A stretch of 64,000 nucleotides of DNA, from positions 1 to 64,000 of the forward strand of contig CANQUJ010000004.1 of the NCBI GenBank assembly GCA_947627005.1, read 5' to 3'. Below the pieces are notes generated by a model. It ran no database searches, was not told the origin of the DNA, and saw only the letters and a list, made by a program, of their open reading frames with translations. Below, in pieces: positions 42,835 to 50,642 of this stretch; position 1 is the first letter of the stretch, and each line of letters opens with the position of its first letter. The position numbers and the translations under genes are program-made. This DNA comes from an uncultured Clostridia bacterium (GTDB taxonomy: Bacteria > Bacillota > Clostridia > Oscillospirales > Ruminococcaceae).

Positions 42835-44494
42835 AGGGCGGTCGGACAGTACGGAGAAAATGGAGAAGCAGGCATGCAGGCCCCTTGGTTTAAAATTAGA
42901 AGCGAGATATATTTCCCCACCCGCAGCCTCCCGCGCTTAAAAGGTATTCGCTTCGCTCATACTATTTTTAGCCGCCCAAAGCGGAGGCGGAACTCTGATG
43001 ATTTTGTCCCGCCCACGGCCTCCCGCTGTTAAAAGGAATTCGCTTCGCGAATACTATTTTAAGAGCCGCTTGTCCTACCAGTCTAACTTAAAAAGAGATT
43101 AACCCACCCCAAGCCGCCAAGCCCTCTATAAAAAGGAACTCGGCGAAGCCGAGGGTAATTTTAAGCGCTTGACAGAACAGAGTCGAAAATAGATGCTTCC
43201 CGCCCGCCTTCCCGCACTTAAAAGGAATTCGCTTCGCTCATACGATTTTAGGCGCCACCCCCTGCCCCCTCCCGCGGGGAGGGGGTAAAGGAAAAGAGCG
43301 CTGGAAGAAAACAGGGCGAGAGCGATGTTTCAAAACGTTTGGACAGTACAGAGAAAAATGGAAAATCAGGCACACAGGCGTCCGCCCATTGCAAAAAGGT
43401 ATACCCGCGAACTCGCTAACTGCTCGTTCGGGGGTATGCTATTTTTAACCGCTCCGCCCATTTTGGGAGACCGCCGAAGGCGGACTCGCAGCGACGCTGA
43501 CAAACAAGATCTTTATTACAAAGTTTTGGGCGTCGCTTGCACCCCACCCCCATAAAGCTTTTAGTGAAAGTATGAAAAAGCGCAGCCCCCGCCCCTCAAG
43601 GGGCGGGGGCGCGAGCGAAGCGAGAGGGGTGGGGAGACTAAAAATAGCACTCGGCGCAGCCGAGCTCCTTTTTACAGCGGGCGGCCGAGGGTGGGATTAT
43701 TTGACATTTTCCTATCTTTTTTGCATCTTTGGGAAAAGCCGGAGCGACGGAGTGAATGAGCGGCAGCATTGAGCGCGCAAGCGTGAAAATGCCGCCGCGA
43801 ACGATACGTAGTCCGCAAAAATATGGGGCCCCCAAAACGCTTGCGTTTTGGGGAAAAGGAGCGGCATCAAAAGAAGCGTTAAAACTATCTTTTCGCCTTC
43901 CCTCGGCGTAAAGGATTGCCTCGGTCGGCTCAAAGAGTTTTAATCGCATCTTTCCGTCAAGCGAAGCCACAAGGGCTTGCCAAAATAGGGGCCCCCGCAA
44001 AGCGCAGCTTTGTGGGGAAAAGCCGGAGCGAGCAAAGCGGGGATTTCAAAAGCGCAAAATAAAAAATCCCGCTATTGCGGGATAGATGTAAACGTTGCAA
44101 AGTTGTTAAACCGGCGGCGCAGCCAAAGCCAAAAAGGCGTCGCCGAAACAGAGTTCGATGTGTTACTGCCGGCACGACGCCTCTGCGAAGTCGCCTCGAC
44201 TTCGTCTCGGGTCTGCTTCGCAGACTGCCGCCTTCGCCCGACATAGTCAGCCCAGCGGCGCGATTAAAACTCTTTGAGGGCGAGTGGGCGGGCATATATG
44301 CCCGCGAAGCCCGAAAAGCAAGTTTTAACGCCCCGTTTGGCGCCGCGAACGATACGTAGTCCGCGAAAAAAGGGGCCCCCGAAAATGCGAAAGCATTTTT
44401 GGGGAAGAGGCGGAGCAGCGGAATGAGTGAAGCGGCGATTTCAAATGCGAAGCATGAAGAAAGCGCCGCGAGCGATACGTAGCTTGCGACGCCG
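42835..44494. repeat. Array 2 of modular palindromic repeats, up to the tRNA-Lys 3' end
   Basis: No gene is seen in 1.66 kb. The TAAAAGG ... ATTTTTAG unit occurs at 42937-42971, 43028-43062, 43128-43165, 43217-43251, 43391-43448 and reversed at 43638-43674, again with exchanged hairpins. The ~150-base unit at 43466-43610 (GACCGCCGAAGGCGG ... CAGCGACGCT ... GGGCGTCGCTTGCACCCC) is the inverted counterpart of 34321-34480. From 43.73 kb on, a second family dominates: CCGCGAACGATACGTAG (43791, 44342) followed by GGGGCCCCC-type hairpins at about 43827-43856, 43988-44019 and 44375-44404. The stretch 44408-44490 duplicates 23.20-23.28 kb. Confidence 0.83.
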
Positions 44495-44570
44495 TGGTGA
44501 GCCATTGGAGATTCGAACTCCAGACCCTTTGATTAAAAGTCAAATGCTCTGCCAACTGAGCTAATGGCTC
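44495..44570 (-). tRNA. tRNA-Lys(TTT)
   Basis: 76 bases; acceptor GAGCCAT/ATGGCTC, anticodon loop CTTTTAA (TTT), encoded CCA. Confidence 0.96.
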
Positions 44571-44592
44571 GTGCCTTTAAGACAGCCTTAAC

Positions 44593-44621
44593 ATTATATC
44601 AGACGGCGCAGAGTTTGTCAA
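44593..44621 (-). promoter_or_regulatory. Consensus promoter of tRNA-Lys
   Basis: Minus strand: TTGACA (44616-44621), 17 bases, TATAAT (44593-44598), exact consensus. Confidence 0.8.
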
Positions 44622-44803
44622 GACATTATTTTTTCGTTTTTATTTATTTTTGTAAAAATGAATAACACGCAGAAAAACCCGCCATAATAATCCCGAGCAA
44701 AACGGGGCGGCGAGCTTTTGAAAATAAGATCCCTCGGTCTCGTTTTCTTGACTCGCGCCCCAAAGGGCTCGGGCTTTATTTTAAACCGAAAGGATAAGTT
44801 ATA

Positions 44804-45220
44804 ATGAAAAAAATATTCGCTTTGATCCTGTGCGCGGCGGCCCTTGCGCTGACTCTTGCCGCCTGCGGAAAAGACGACGCTTATCGCAAGCCGGGCACCG
44901 GAACCACCCTCGGCACAACCGCGACCACCCCCTCGGCCGGAAGCGACAACGGCTCGTACAGCGCCGACCCGGACGGCGAAGTCAGCCAGACAACCGATAC
45001 CGACGGAGTCTTGGAGGACGGCATGGACCACCTTGAAAGCGGCCTCGAACAGGGGATGGACGACCTTGAACAGGGCGCCGAAGACCTTGGCGACGACATC
45101 GAAGATATGGGCGACGATATGTCCTCGGGCGAAAACGGCGGGGCCGAAGCCGAAAACAACGCCGAATCGGGCGCGGGCAGGCCGACCGGCGACGGCGCCA
45201 CCAACGGCAATTCACACTGA
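44804..45220 (+). CDS. Low-complexity lipoprotein of unknown function
   Basis: A 138-residue predicted lipoprotein: MKKIFALILCAAALALTLAA with lipobox LAAC (cysteine 21), then a T/S-rich stretch and an acidic D/E/G-rich part with repeated LE.G-D/E units (MDHLESGLEQGMDDLEQGAE; DLGDDIEDMGDDM). No family recognised. The ribosome binding site CGAAAGGA precedes the ATG. It is probably monocistronic, ended by the hairpin near 45252-45274. Confidence 0.78.
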   Translation: MKKIFALILCAAALALTLAACGKDDAYRKPGTGTTLGTTATTPSAGSDNGSYSADPDGEVSQTTDTDGVLEDGMDHLESGLEQGMDDLEQGAEDLGDDIEDMGDDMSSGENGGAEAENNAESGAGRPTGDGATNGNSH

Positions 45221-45251
45221 CATCCTCATACGGGTATATTATATGGTCTCG

Positions 45252-45294
45252 GGCGGGGCAAAACCCGCCCTTGGCCGCTTTTTGGGTTTTGCAA
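45252..45294 (+). terminator. Hairpin after the lipoprotein gene
   Basis: GGGCGGG/CCCGCCC around a GCAAAA loop, followed by TTGGCCGCTTTTTGGGTTTT. Confidence 0.6.
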
Positions 45295-45434
45295 AATCTT
45301 ACATTTTTCGCGCGATATATTCGTCGACTATGAATATTTATACATATTATTGCATAACGGTTACTAAAAAGTACACAAAAGAGGGGGCGTTTTGTGCAAA
45401 AATTGTGTATGGCTACGAAATTGGCGCGGCGGTC

Positions 45435-45463
45435 TTGATTCCCGCAGAGCGGCGTATTATAAT
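45435..45463 (+). promoter_or_regulatory. Predicted promoter of coaX
   Basis: TTGATT (45435-45440), 17 bases, TATAAT (45458-45463), 37 bases before the GTG start. Confidence 0.65.
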
Positions 45464-45500
45464 ACACAAAGCAAAGCAAAATCAAGCTTTTTCGCGGGGG

Positions 45501-46298
45501 GTGAGCGACACGGTTTTTGCGATCGACGCGGGCAACACGAATATCGTCTTGGGCGTTTTCGACGGCAGGGGCGAGCTTTGTTTTACCGCGAGGATACTCT
45601 CCGACCCGCTTATGACCTCCGACCAATATGCGGGGCAGATCGCCGCGATTTTAGATCTATACGGCGTGAAGCGGGGCTCGGTCGGCGGCTCGATAATCTC
45701 GACCGTCGTTCCGGCGCTGGTTCGCTCGCTTTCGGGGGCGGCAAGGCTTTTATTCGGGGTCGAACCTCTTATAGTCGGAAAGGGCACCGACTGCGGACTT
45801 AAGGTCAAGGGCCTTAAGCCGGAGGATATCGGCGCGGATCTCGTCTGCGGGGCGGTCGGCGGAATTAAAAAATACGGCGCTCCGCTTGTTATATTCGACT
45901 TCGGGACGGCCACGACCGTCTCGGCGATAGACAAAGACGGCGTTTTCATCGGCGGCTCGATAATCCCGGGGGTTATGATCTCGCTGCGGGCGCTAAGCTC
46001 TTCGGCCGCGCTTTTAAGCGACGTCTCGCCGGAGGGCGAAGAGGTTTCGCCGATAAGCCTTGACACGGCGGAATGTATGCGGGCGGGGTCTCTTATCGGC
46101 AGCGCCTGTATGATGGACGGAATGATATCGCGGTTTAAAGAGCGGATCGGCGAAAACGCAAAAGTCGTCGCGACCGGCGGCCTTGCGGGTTTGGTAGTCC
46201 GCTATTGCAGGACCGAGGGAATAATCAAAGACGACCGGCTTTTGCTGGACGGACTTTACGAAATATATAAGCTTAACAAGGGATTCTATAATATATAA
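45501..46298 (+). CDS. coaX: Type III pantothenate kinase
   Basis: Phosphorylates pantothenate, the first committed step of coenzyme A synthesis; type III enzymes are not feedback-inhibited by CoA. The GTG start after GGGGGG gives 265 residues beginning MSDTVFAIDAGNTNIVLGVF, with the phosphate-binding DAGNTN, GADLVCGAVGGIKKYG, the catalytic-aspartate strand VIFDFGTATTVSAID, and GGSIIPGVMISLRALSSSAA. The open frame extends upstream through the lipoprotein gene, but that part has no CoaX similarity and is rejected. It is followed after 15 bases by an ECF S component. Confidence 0.94.
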   Translation: MSDTVFAIDAGNTNIVLGVFDGRGELCFTARILSDPLMTSDQYAGQIAAILDLYGVKRGSVGGSIISTVVPALVRSLSGAARLLFGVEPLIVGKGTDCGLKVKGLKPEDIGADLVCGAVGGIKKYGAPLVIFDFGTATTVSAIDKDGVFIGGSIIPGVMISLRALSSSAALLSDVSPEGEEVSPISLDTAECMRAGSLIGSACMMDGMISRFKERIGENAKVVATGGLAGLVVRYCRTEGIIKDDRLLLDGLYEIYKLNKGFYNI

Positions 46299-46313
46299 TC
46301 GGGAGGAATATAA

Positions 46314-46904
46314 ATGAAAAAATCGGAAGAAAAAGTCTTAATGCTGTCGTTTATGGGGATTTTAACGGCGATAGTCGTGGTTATGCAGGCGATGGCGGTC
46401 GGGATAAGGCTCGGGACATTCAGCGTGGCGCTGGTAATCGTTCCGATAGTAGTCGGCGCGGCGCTATATGGGGTCAAAGCCGGGGCATGGCTCGGGTTTG
46501 TATTCAGCGTTGTGGTTTTGTTTACCGACTCTGCGGCGTTTATGACGATAAACCCCGCCGGAACGGTCATCACGGTTATACTTAAGGGGACTCTTGCGGG
46601 AGTCGCGGCGGCGCTGGTTTATCGCCCTCTTGAAAAGCGCAGCGTCTGGCTTGCGGCGGTGGCGGCGGCCCTTGCCGCGCAGATCGTAAACAAAGCGCTG
46701 TTCTTGCTCGGCTGCGTGGTGTTCTTCTTGGGCACGATCCGCGAATGGGCGGCCGGCGCGGGGTATGACAACATCGTCGTCTACCTGTTCTTCGGGCTGA
46801 CCGGGCTGAACTTCCTCGTAGAAACGCCTGTGAACATTCTTTTGAGCACGGTCATAGTGCGGGTTCTCGAATACGCGAAGACGAGAATACGCGCGAAAGC
46901 GTAA
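46314..46904 (+). CDS. ECF transporter S component, probably for pantothenate
   Basis: A 196-residue membrane protein with about six helices: VLMLSFMGILTAIVVVMQAM, then GTFSVALVIVPIVVGAALYG, and later LFFGLTGLNFLVETPVNILL. The pattern (substrate-binding S unit using a shared energising module, absent here) fits ECF transporters of the PanT/RibU/HmpT group. Pantothenate is inferred from its operon with coaX, a recurrent pairing. ATG follows GGGAGG; a strong terminator ends the operon. Confidence 0.85.
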   Translation: MKKSEEKVLMLSFMGILTAIVVVMQAMAVGIRLGTFSVALVIVPIVVGAALYGVKAGAWLGFVFSVVVLFTDSAAFMTINPAGTVITVILKGTLAGVAAALVYRPLEKRSVWLAAVAAALAAQIVNKALFLLGCVVFFLGTIREWAAGAGYDNIVVYLFFGLTGLNFLVETPVNILLSTVIVRVLEYAKTRIRAKA

Positions 46905-46932
46905 AAAAAGCAGCCGAAAGGCTGCTTTTTTC
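46905..46932 (+). terminator. Strong intrinsic terminator after the coaX operon
   Basis: AAAAAGCAGCC/GGCTGCTTTTT with a GAAA loop and six T. Confidence 0.93.
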
Positions 46933-47043
46933 AGACTGACAGAGAGCAGATCGTCAGAGAACAGAAGTTGTTTTCGGCAGTTTGTGCGATTGCGCTCTTT
47001 CTATCCTTTTAACTTCCGATTTCTGCTCTCTGATTTCTGTCTT
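46933..47043. repeat. Copy of the degenerate CAGA-type inverted repeat
   Basis: The left arm (CAGACTGACAGAGAGCAGAT) and the right arm (TCTGCTCTCTGATTTCTGTC) are imperfect inverted copies around a ~45-base centre, between two convergent genes. Confidence 0.6.
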
Positions 47044-48399
47044 CTAATTTTTAAGGCTGTGCAGCGGGGCGGGGATCTGCCCGCCGCGGTTTATGAACTT
47101 TGAGGGGGACATTTTGTTGACCTTCATTATCGGCGCGTGGCCGAAAAGGCCGCCCCAATCAAGCTCTTCGCCGTCCTTTTTGCCGATGGCGGGGATCACC
47201 CTCACGGCGGTGGTCTTTGAGTTTATCATTCCGATCGCCGCTTCGTCCGCGATTATGCCGGCGATGGCGTCGGCGGTGGTGTCGCCGGGTATTGCTATCA
47301 TATCCAGCCCGACCGAGCAGACCGCGGTCATCGCCTCTAATTTTTCAATAGTCAGCGAGCCGCTCTTGGCGTCGGCGATCATTCCGGCGTCCTCCGAGAC
47401 CGGGATAAACGCGCCCGAAAGCCCGCCGACCGACGAGCAGGCCATAACTCCGCCCTTTTTGACGGCGTCGTTTAAAAGAGCGAGACAGGCGGTAGTTCCG
47501 GGGGCGCCGCATTGTTCGAGCCCTATTTCTTCGAGAATGTGCGCGACCGAATCGCCGACTGCCGGGGTCGGCGCCAAAGAGAGGTCGACTATCCCAAACG
47601 GAACCCCGAGGCGCTCCGAAGCGGTTACGCCGACGAGCTGGCCCACGCGGGTGATTTTATACGCGGTGGTCTTTATAATGTCGCAGACTTCGTTAATGTT
47701 CGCCGAAGGGCGCTTTGAGAGGGCCGCGCGAACCACCCCCGGCCCCGAAACGCCGACGTTTATGATGCAGTCGGGCTCGCCGACGCCGTGGTAAGCCCCC
47801 GCCATAAACGGGTTGTCGTCGACGGCGTTGCAGAAGACGACAAGCTTTGCCGCGCCGAAACAGTCGGAGTCGACGGTGGCCTCGGCAGTCTCGCGGACGA
47901 TTCTGCCCATAAGCTTGCAGGCTTCGAGATTTATGCCGGTTTTTGTCGAGCCGACGTTTACCGAGGAGCAGACCCGCGAGGTCTTTGAAAGGGCCTCGGG
48001 AATCGACTCGATAAGCTCTTTATCGCCGGCCGAGAAGCCCTTTTGGACGAGCGCGGAATATCCGCCGATGAGGTTTACCCCCACCGCCTCGGCCGCGCGG
48101 TCCATAGTCAGAGCGAACTTTACCGGGCTTTCGTGGCATGCCGCCGAGATCATCGCGATCGGGGTCACGGAGATGCGCTTATTTATAATAGGTATGCCGT
48201 ATTCCTTTTCGATCTCTTCGCCGACCTTGACGAGGTCTTTCGCGCAAGAGGTTATCTTTTTATAGACCTTTTCGCAGGCTTTGTCGATGTCGCTGTCGAT
48301 ACAGTCCAAAAGCGAAATGCCCATCGTTATCGTTCTGATGTCGAGGCACTCGTCTTGGATCATTCTTATTGTTTCCAATATGTCGGTTATGTTTAACAT
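47044..48399 (-). CDS. UPF0210 family protein (DUF711, PFL superfamily)
   Basis: A 451-residue protein nearly colinear with the widely conserved UPF0210 family: [92 protein letters not shown]. Its structure resembles glycyl-radical enzymes without a radical loop; the biochemical role is not established. It is preceded on the same strand by an ACT-domain protein (16-base gap), the standard UPF0237-UPF0210 pairing in Firmicutes, which suggests amino-acid-dependent control. Confidence 0.93.
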   Translation of the reverse strand: MLNITDILETIRMIQDECLDIRTITMGISLLDCIDSDIDKACEKVYKKITSCAKDLVKVGEEIEKEYGIPIINKRISVTPIAMISAACHESPVKFALTMDRAAEAVGVNLIGGYSALVQKGFSAGDKELIESIPEALSKTSRVCSSVNVGSTKTGINLEACKLMGRIVRETAEATVDSDCFGAAKLVVFCNAVDDNPFMAGAYHGVGEPDCIINVGVSGPGVVRAALSKRPSANINEVCDIIKTTAYKITRVGQLVGVTASERLGVPFGIVDLSLAPTPAVGDSVAHILEEIGLEQCGAPGTTACLALLNDAVKKGGVMACSSVGGLSGAFIPVSEDAGMIADAKSGSLTIEKLEAMTAVCSVGLDMIAIPGDTTADAIAGIIADEAAIGMINSKTTAVRVIPAIGKKDGEELDWGGLFGHAPIMKVNKMSPSKFINRGGQIPAPLHSLKN

Positions 48400-48415
48400 A
48401 CTTTCCCTCTTTATC

Positions 48416-48685
48416 TCAGATATGGTGCATCGAATTGAAGATATCTTCGTGCATAACGTAGATCGAGAGCCCGAGCGAGCTTCCGAGGTCCTTCATTCTG
48501 TCCGAAAGCTCGGCCAGAGGGATCGAGAGCTTTGTGATGTCCACGAGCATGACCATCGCAAAAACGTCCTGAAGAACCGACTGAGTGACTTCGGTTACGT
48601 TGGCGTTGTATTCCGCGCACATCGCCGAAACCTTCGCGAGAATCCCGACGGCGTCTTTTCCGATGACAGATATTACCGCTTTCAT
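48416..48685 (-). CDS. ACT domain protein (UPF0237)
   Basis: An 89-residue small ACT-domain protein: [52 protein letters not shown] domains bind amino acids; in this family the partner is encoded next to it (UPF0210). ATG 48685 is eight bases after GGAGG; the longer frame from 48757 is rejected. It is the first gene of the pair. Confidence 0.92.
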   Translation of the reverse strand: MKAVISVIGKDAVGILAKVSAMCAEYNANVTEVTQSVLQDVFAMVMLVDITKLSIPLAELSDRMKDLGSSLGLSIYVMHEDIFNSMHHI

Positions 48686-48754
48686 ATTTATGTCCTCCGA
48701 AATAAAATATACTTGTTTTCGGGCAAGGCCCATGATGCGGCCTTCGGGCCGCAT

Positions 48755-48792
48755 CAAGAAGTTAGAAGTTAGAAGTCAGAAATCAGACTTTA
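48755..48792. repeat. Short copy of the degenerate GAAGTTA/GAAGTCAGA repeat
   Basis: Units AGAAGTTAGAAGTTAGAAGT then CAGAAATCAGAC upstream of the ACT gene; same family as at 27.4, 30.7, 46.9 and 56.6 kb. Confidence 0.5.
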
Positions 48793-48867
48793 AGGCGTCA
48801 CCTTCGGTGACATATTTAAATTTTGTGAACACTGCGTGCGGAACAAAAGCCCCCCCGCGCAATAGTG

Positions 48868-48896
48868 TTGACAAATTTTAAATTTTAAACTATAAT
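48868..48896 (+). promoter_or_regulatory. Consensus promoter of the upstream small RNA
   Basis: TTGACA (48868-48873), 17 bases, TATAAT (48891-48896), exact consensus with no reading frame behind it. Confidence 0.8.
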
Positions 48897-48902
48897 AGAA
48901 GC

Positions 48903-48990
48903 ACGGCTTCCTTTACCGCGGGCAGTCGTTCCGAATAACTAATATGGTTGGAATTTCCGCTTACCGCTTCGGTTAGCGGTTATTTCTTTT
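48903..48990 (+). ncRNA. Predicted small RNA 1, antitoxin-type without intact toxin
   Basis: From the consensus promoter to the hairpin ACCGCT-TCGGTT-AGCGGT (48963-48980) followed by TATTTCTTTTT. The last bases (GCGGTTATTTCTTT) match the 3' end of small RNA 2, which overlaps a toxin gene. On the opposite strand only a vestige remains, the codons for GFKKK and a stop, directly preceded by an in-frame TGA. It may be a decayed copy of the downstream locus or a trans-acting antitoxin. Confidence 0.6.
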
Positions 48991-49022
48991 TGAATCCATC
49001 TGCTCAAAACAGCCGAGAGGTA

Positions 49023-49050
49023 TTGACAAAACGAAAAATCGTGGTATAAT
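49023..49050 (+). promoter_or_regulatory. Promoter of the antisense RNA
   Basis: TTGACA (49023-49028), 16 bases, TATAAT (49045-49050). Confidence 0.75.
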
Positions 49051-49056
49051 AAAATA

Positions 49057-49160
49057 CAGCGAGGGAACCTGTTGCCAGACAGGTGGGCTATCCCTCTATT
49101 ATAAGTGTTTGAAGAGATGCCGCGCCTTTACTGTTTAACCGGGGGCGGTTATTTCTTTAT
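49057..49160 (+). ncRNA. Predicted antisense antitoxin RNA (type I system)
   Basis: About 100 bases from the promoter at 49023-49050. The 5' part folds into a bulged hairpin (49061-49096, GAGGGA/TCCCTC with inner CCTGT/ACAGG). The 3' part ends in AACCG-GGGG-CGGTT (49137-49150) plus ATTTCTTTAT, a terminator that extends into the 3' end of the toxin frame on the other strand. The convergent layout makes its whole length complementary to the 3' part of the toxin message if that message runs to the leftward hairpin. Boundaries are estimates from promoter and hairpin. Confidence 0.7.
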
Positions 49161-49211
49161 AATAACGATTATCAAAAGGATAAGTATTAAAAGAAGAATC
49201 GTATAATCCAT
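49149..49211 (-). CDS. Candidate type I toxin, 20-residue hydrophobic membrane peptide
   Basis: The frame reads M-D-Y-T, then sixteen residues almost all L, I or V except for the last two, ending in K-K and stop; this is one transmembrane helix with a positively charged tail, the pattern of Fst/Hol-Tox-like type I toxins. The ATG has a strong AGGAGGAGG-type ribosome binding site two to five bases upstream and its own promoter (49258-49286). The end AAGAAATAACCGCC followed by GGTT is typical of Firmicute toxin genes that overlap an antisense RNA terminator. Too small for standard gene callers. Function is inferred from architecture only. Confidence 0.75.
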   Translation of the reverse strand: MDYTILLLILILLIIVIIKK

Positions 49212-49257
49212 GACCTCCTCCTTTCCGAAGGAAGGCCACATCCCTCGCCGCAAAAAA

Positions 49258-49286
49258 ATAATAACACACATCTCCGAAAAATGCAA
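49258..49286 (-). promoter_or_regulatory. Promoter of the toxin message
   Basis: Minus strand: TTGCAT (49281-49286), 17 bases, TATTAT (49258-49263), about 40 bases before the ATG. Confidence 0.65.
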
Positions 49287-49326
49287 GAAAAATTTGCGCG
49301 CAGCCGAAAGACCACGCGCTTTTGCT

Positions 49327-50484
49327 TTATTTCATATTGAGAATTACCCCCGCGAGGCTCTTTCCGACGAGTTCGCCGCTGTAAAGCGCCTCGTCGAGAG
49401 AGTTGGCGCTTGAGCCCATTTCGATCAAAAACGAGCCGTGGGTCATCTCTTGGTTATAGTTCCGCTCGTCGAAGAGTATCGGGCGGGTAAGCCCCGGCCA
49501 GTCGGTCTCCATCGCCGACTGAAGCCTTGCCGCGACCCGAAGATTATACCTATACTGCGGGACATTCGTGCACCCGCAGATTATCATTACCTGCGCGGCG
49601 CTCTTTCCGTCGATTTCAACCGCGGGGGCATATCTGACCGAATCTTCTTCGATCGCGTCGCGGTGAACGTCGATTACGATTTTAATGCTCGGGTATTTTT
49701 TAAGATATTCCTCGACCGTCTTCGCGCTGCGGTCGTATGCCCCGGTATACTGCGGGTAGTCGTGGACGGTCTCGTCGTGGATAACCCCTATCCCCGCGGC
49801 CTTAAGCTGTTCGGCGATTTTTCCGCCGACCGCCGCTACGCTCTTTTCAAGGTCGGTGGTTCGCGAGGAAAAGGAAGAATCGTAGAAGTCGCGGATATAG
49901 GGCTCGTAGCTCTCGGTGGTGTGGGTGTGCATAATCAGAACAAGCGGCCCTGCGGACAAGTCGACCGAAAAATCCGGCTCCTTCGCGGCCTGTTCCAAAA
50001 GATACTCCGGGTCGATATCGGTGCAGTTCCTTAAAAGCCCGCCGTTCGGAAGCTCTAAAAAGGTGGTCGACGGACGGTATGTATAGGTTTTGCGGACTAT
50101 TTTGCCGTCCTTTTTCTCGATGCTCTCGGGATATAAAAGCTCGCCGCTCTCCGGCTCGGGCTCGTCCGATTCAAGCTCGTTCGGCGCGGCGTCAAGGTCG
50201 GCCCCGCCGAAGCCCGAAAGCCTTATAAGCTCGCTCGCAAGCTTGGGGTTTATCTTTGCCGGCCGATTCTGCGGCTCTTCCGGCTCGGGCTCGGGGGCTT
50301 CGGATTTTAGCGAGACGAAGTTAAGCCTTGCCGAGATCACCGCGAGGCCTCGGCAGTAGCCCGAATCGGGGAGGGTTATAAGCTCGCCGCCGATAAGGGT
50401 TATCGCGATGAAAAACGCGAGCGCGGTCATCGCGCCGGCGGCGAAATTTGCAAGCCGCTTTTGTGGATTTTTCAAAATTATCAC
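49327..50484 (-). CDS. spoIIP: Stage II sporulation protein P (SpoIIP)
   Basis: Peptidoglycan amidase/endopeptidase that drives engulfment together with SpoIID and SpoIIM. Residues 14-36 form the membrane anchor (FAAGAMTALAFFIAITLIGG), followed by a P/E-rich linker and the catalytic domain with zinc ligands in VLIMHTHTTESYEPY and IVIDVHRDAI, and HGSFLIEMGSSANSLDEA near the end. 385 residues is normal. The start is GTG 50484 or TTG 50475; the site AAAAGAGTGAT suits the latter slightly better. It implies an endospore-forming host. Confidence 0.93.
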   Translation of the reverse strand: MIILKNPQKRLANFAAGAMTALAFFIAITLIGGELITLPDSGYCRGLAVISARLNFVSLKSEAPEPEPEEPQNRPAKINPKLASELIRLSGFGGADLDAAPNELESDEPEPESGELLYPESIEKKDGKIVRKTYTYRPSTTFLELPNGGLLRNCTDIDPEYLLEQAAKEPDFSVDLSAGPLVLIMHTHTTESYEPYIRDFYDSSFSSRTTDLEKSVAAVGGKIAEQLKAAGIGVIHDETVHDYPQYTGAYDRSAKTVEEYLKKYPSIKIVIDVHRDAIEEDSVRYAPAVEIDGKSAAQVMIICGCTNVPQYRYNLRVAARLQSAMETDWPGLTRPILFDERNYNQEMTHGSFLIEMGSSANSLDEALYSGELVGKSLAGVILNMK

Positions 50485-50535
50485 TCTTTTCTTTAAATTT
50501 TACCGCATTGTAACCGAATCTTAATCGCGTTGTTA

Positions 50536-50564
50536 TTGAAAAACCGTGAAAAATATGATATTAT
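50536..50564 (+). promoter_or_regulatory. Predicted promoter of the VanY-type gene
   Basis: TTGAAA (50536-50541), 17 bases, TATTAT (50559-50564). Confidence 0.6.
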
Positions 50565-50642
50565 AGTCGCGGTTAAGAAAATCGCGCCGTTTCGACTTCT
50601 ATTTTTCCGGATTTTTAATAAACTGATAAGGACGTGACGAAA

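Noticed and set aside
43957..44505. 182-codon minus ORF and other long ORFs within array 2
   Set aside because: Composition is dictated by GC-rich palindromes; the frame runs into tRNA-Lys, and the same sequence block is non-coding at 23.2 kb.
44856..45500. Upstream extension of the coaX reading frame (long 480-codon ORF)
   Set aside because: It is an out-of-frame shadow of the lipoprotein gene plus intergenic sequence; CoaX similarity begins exactly at the GTG 45501.
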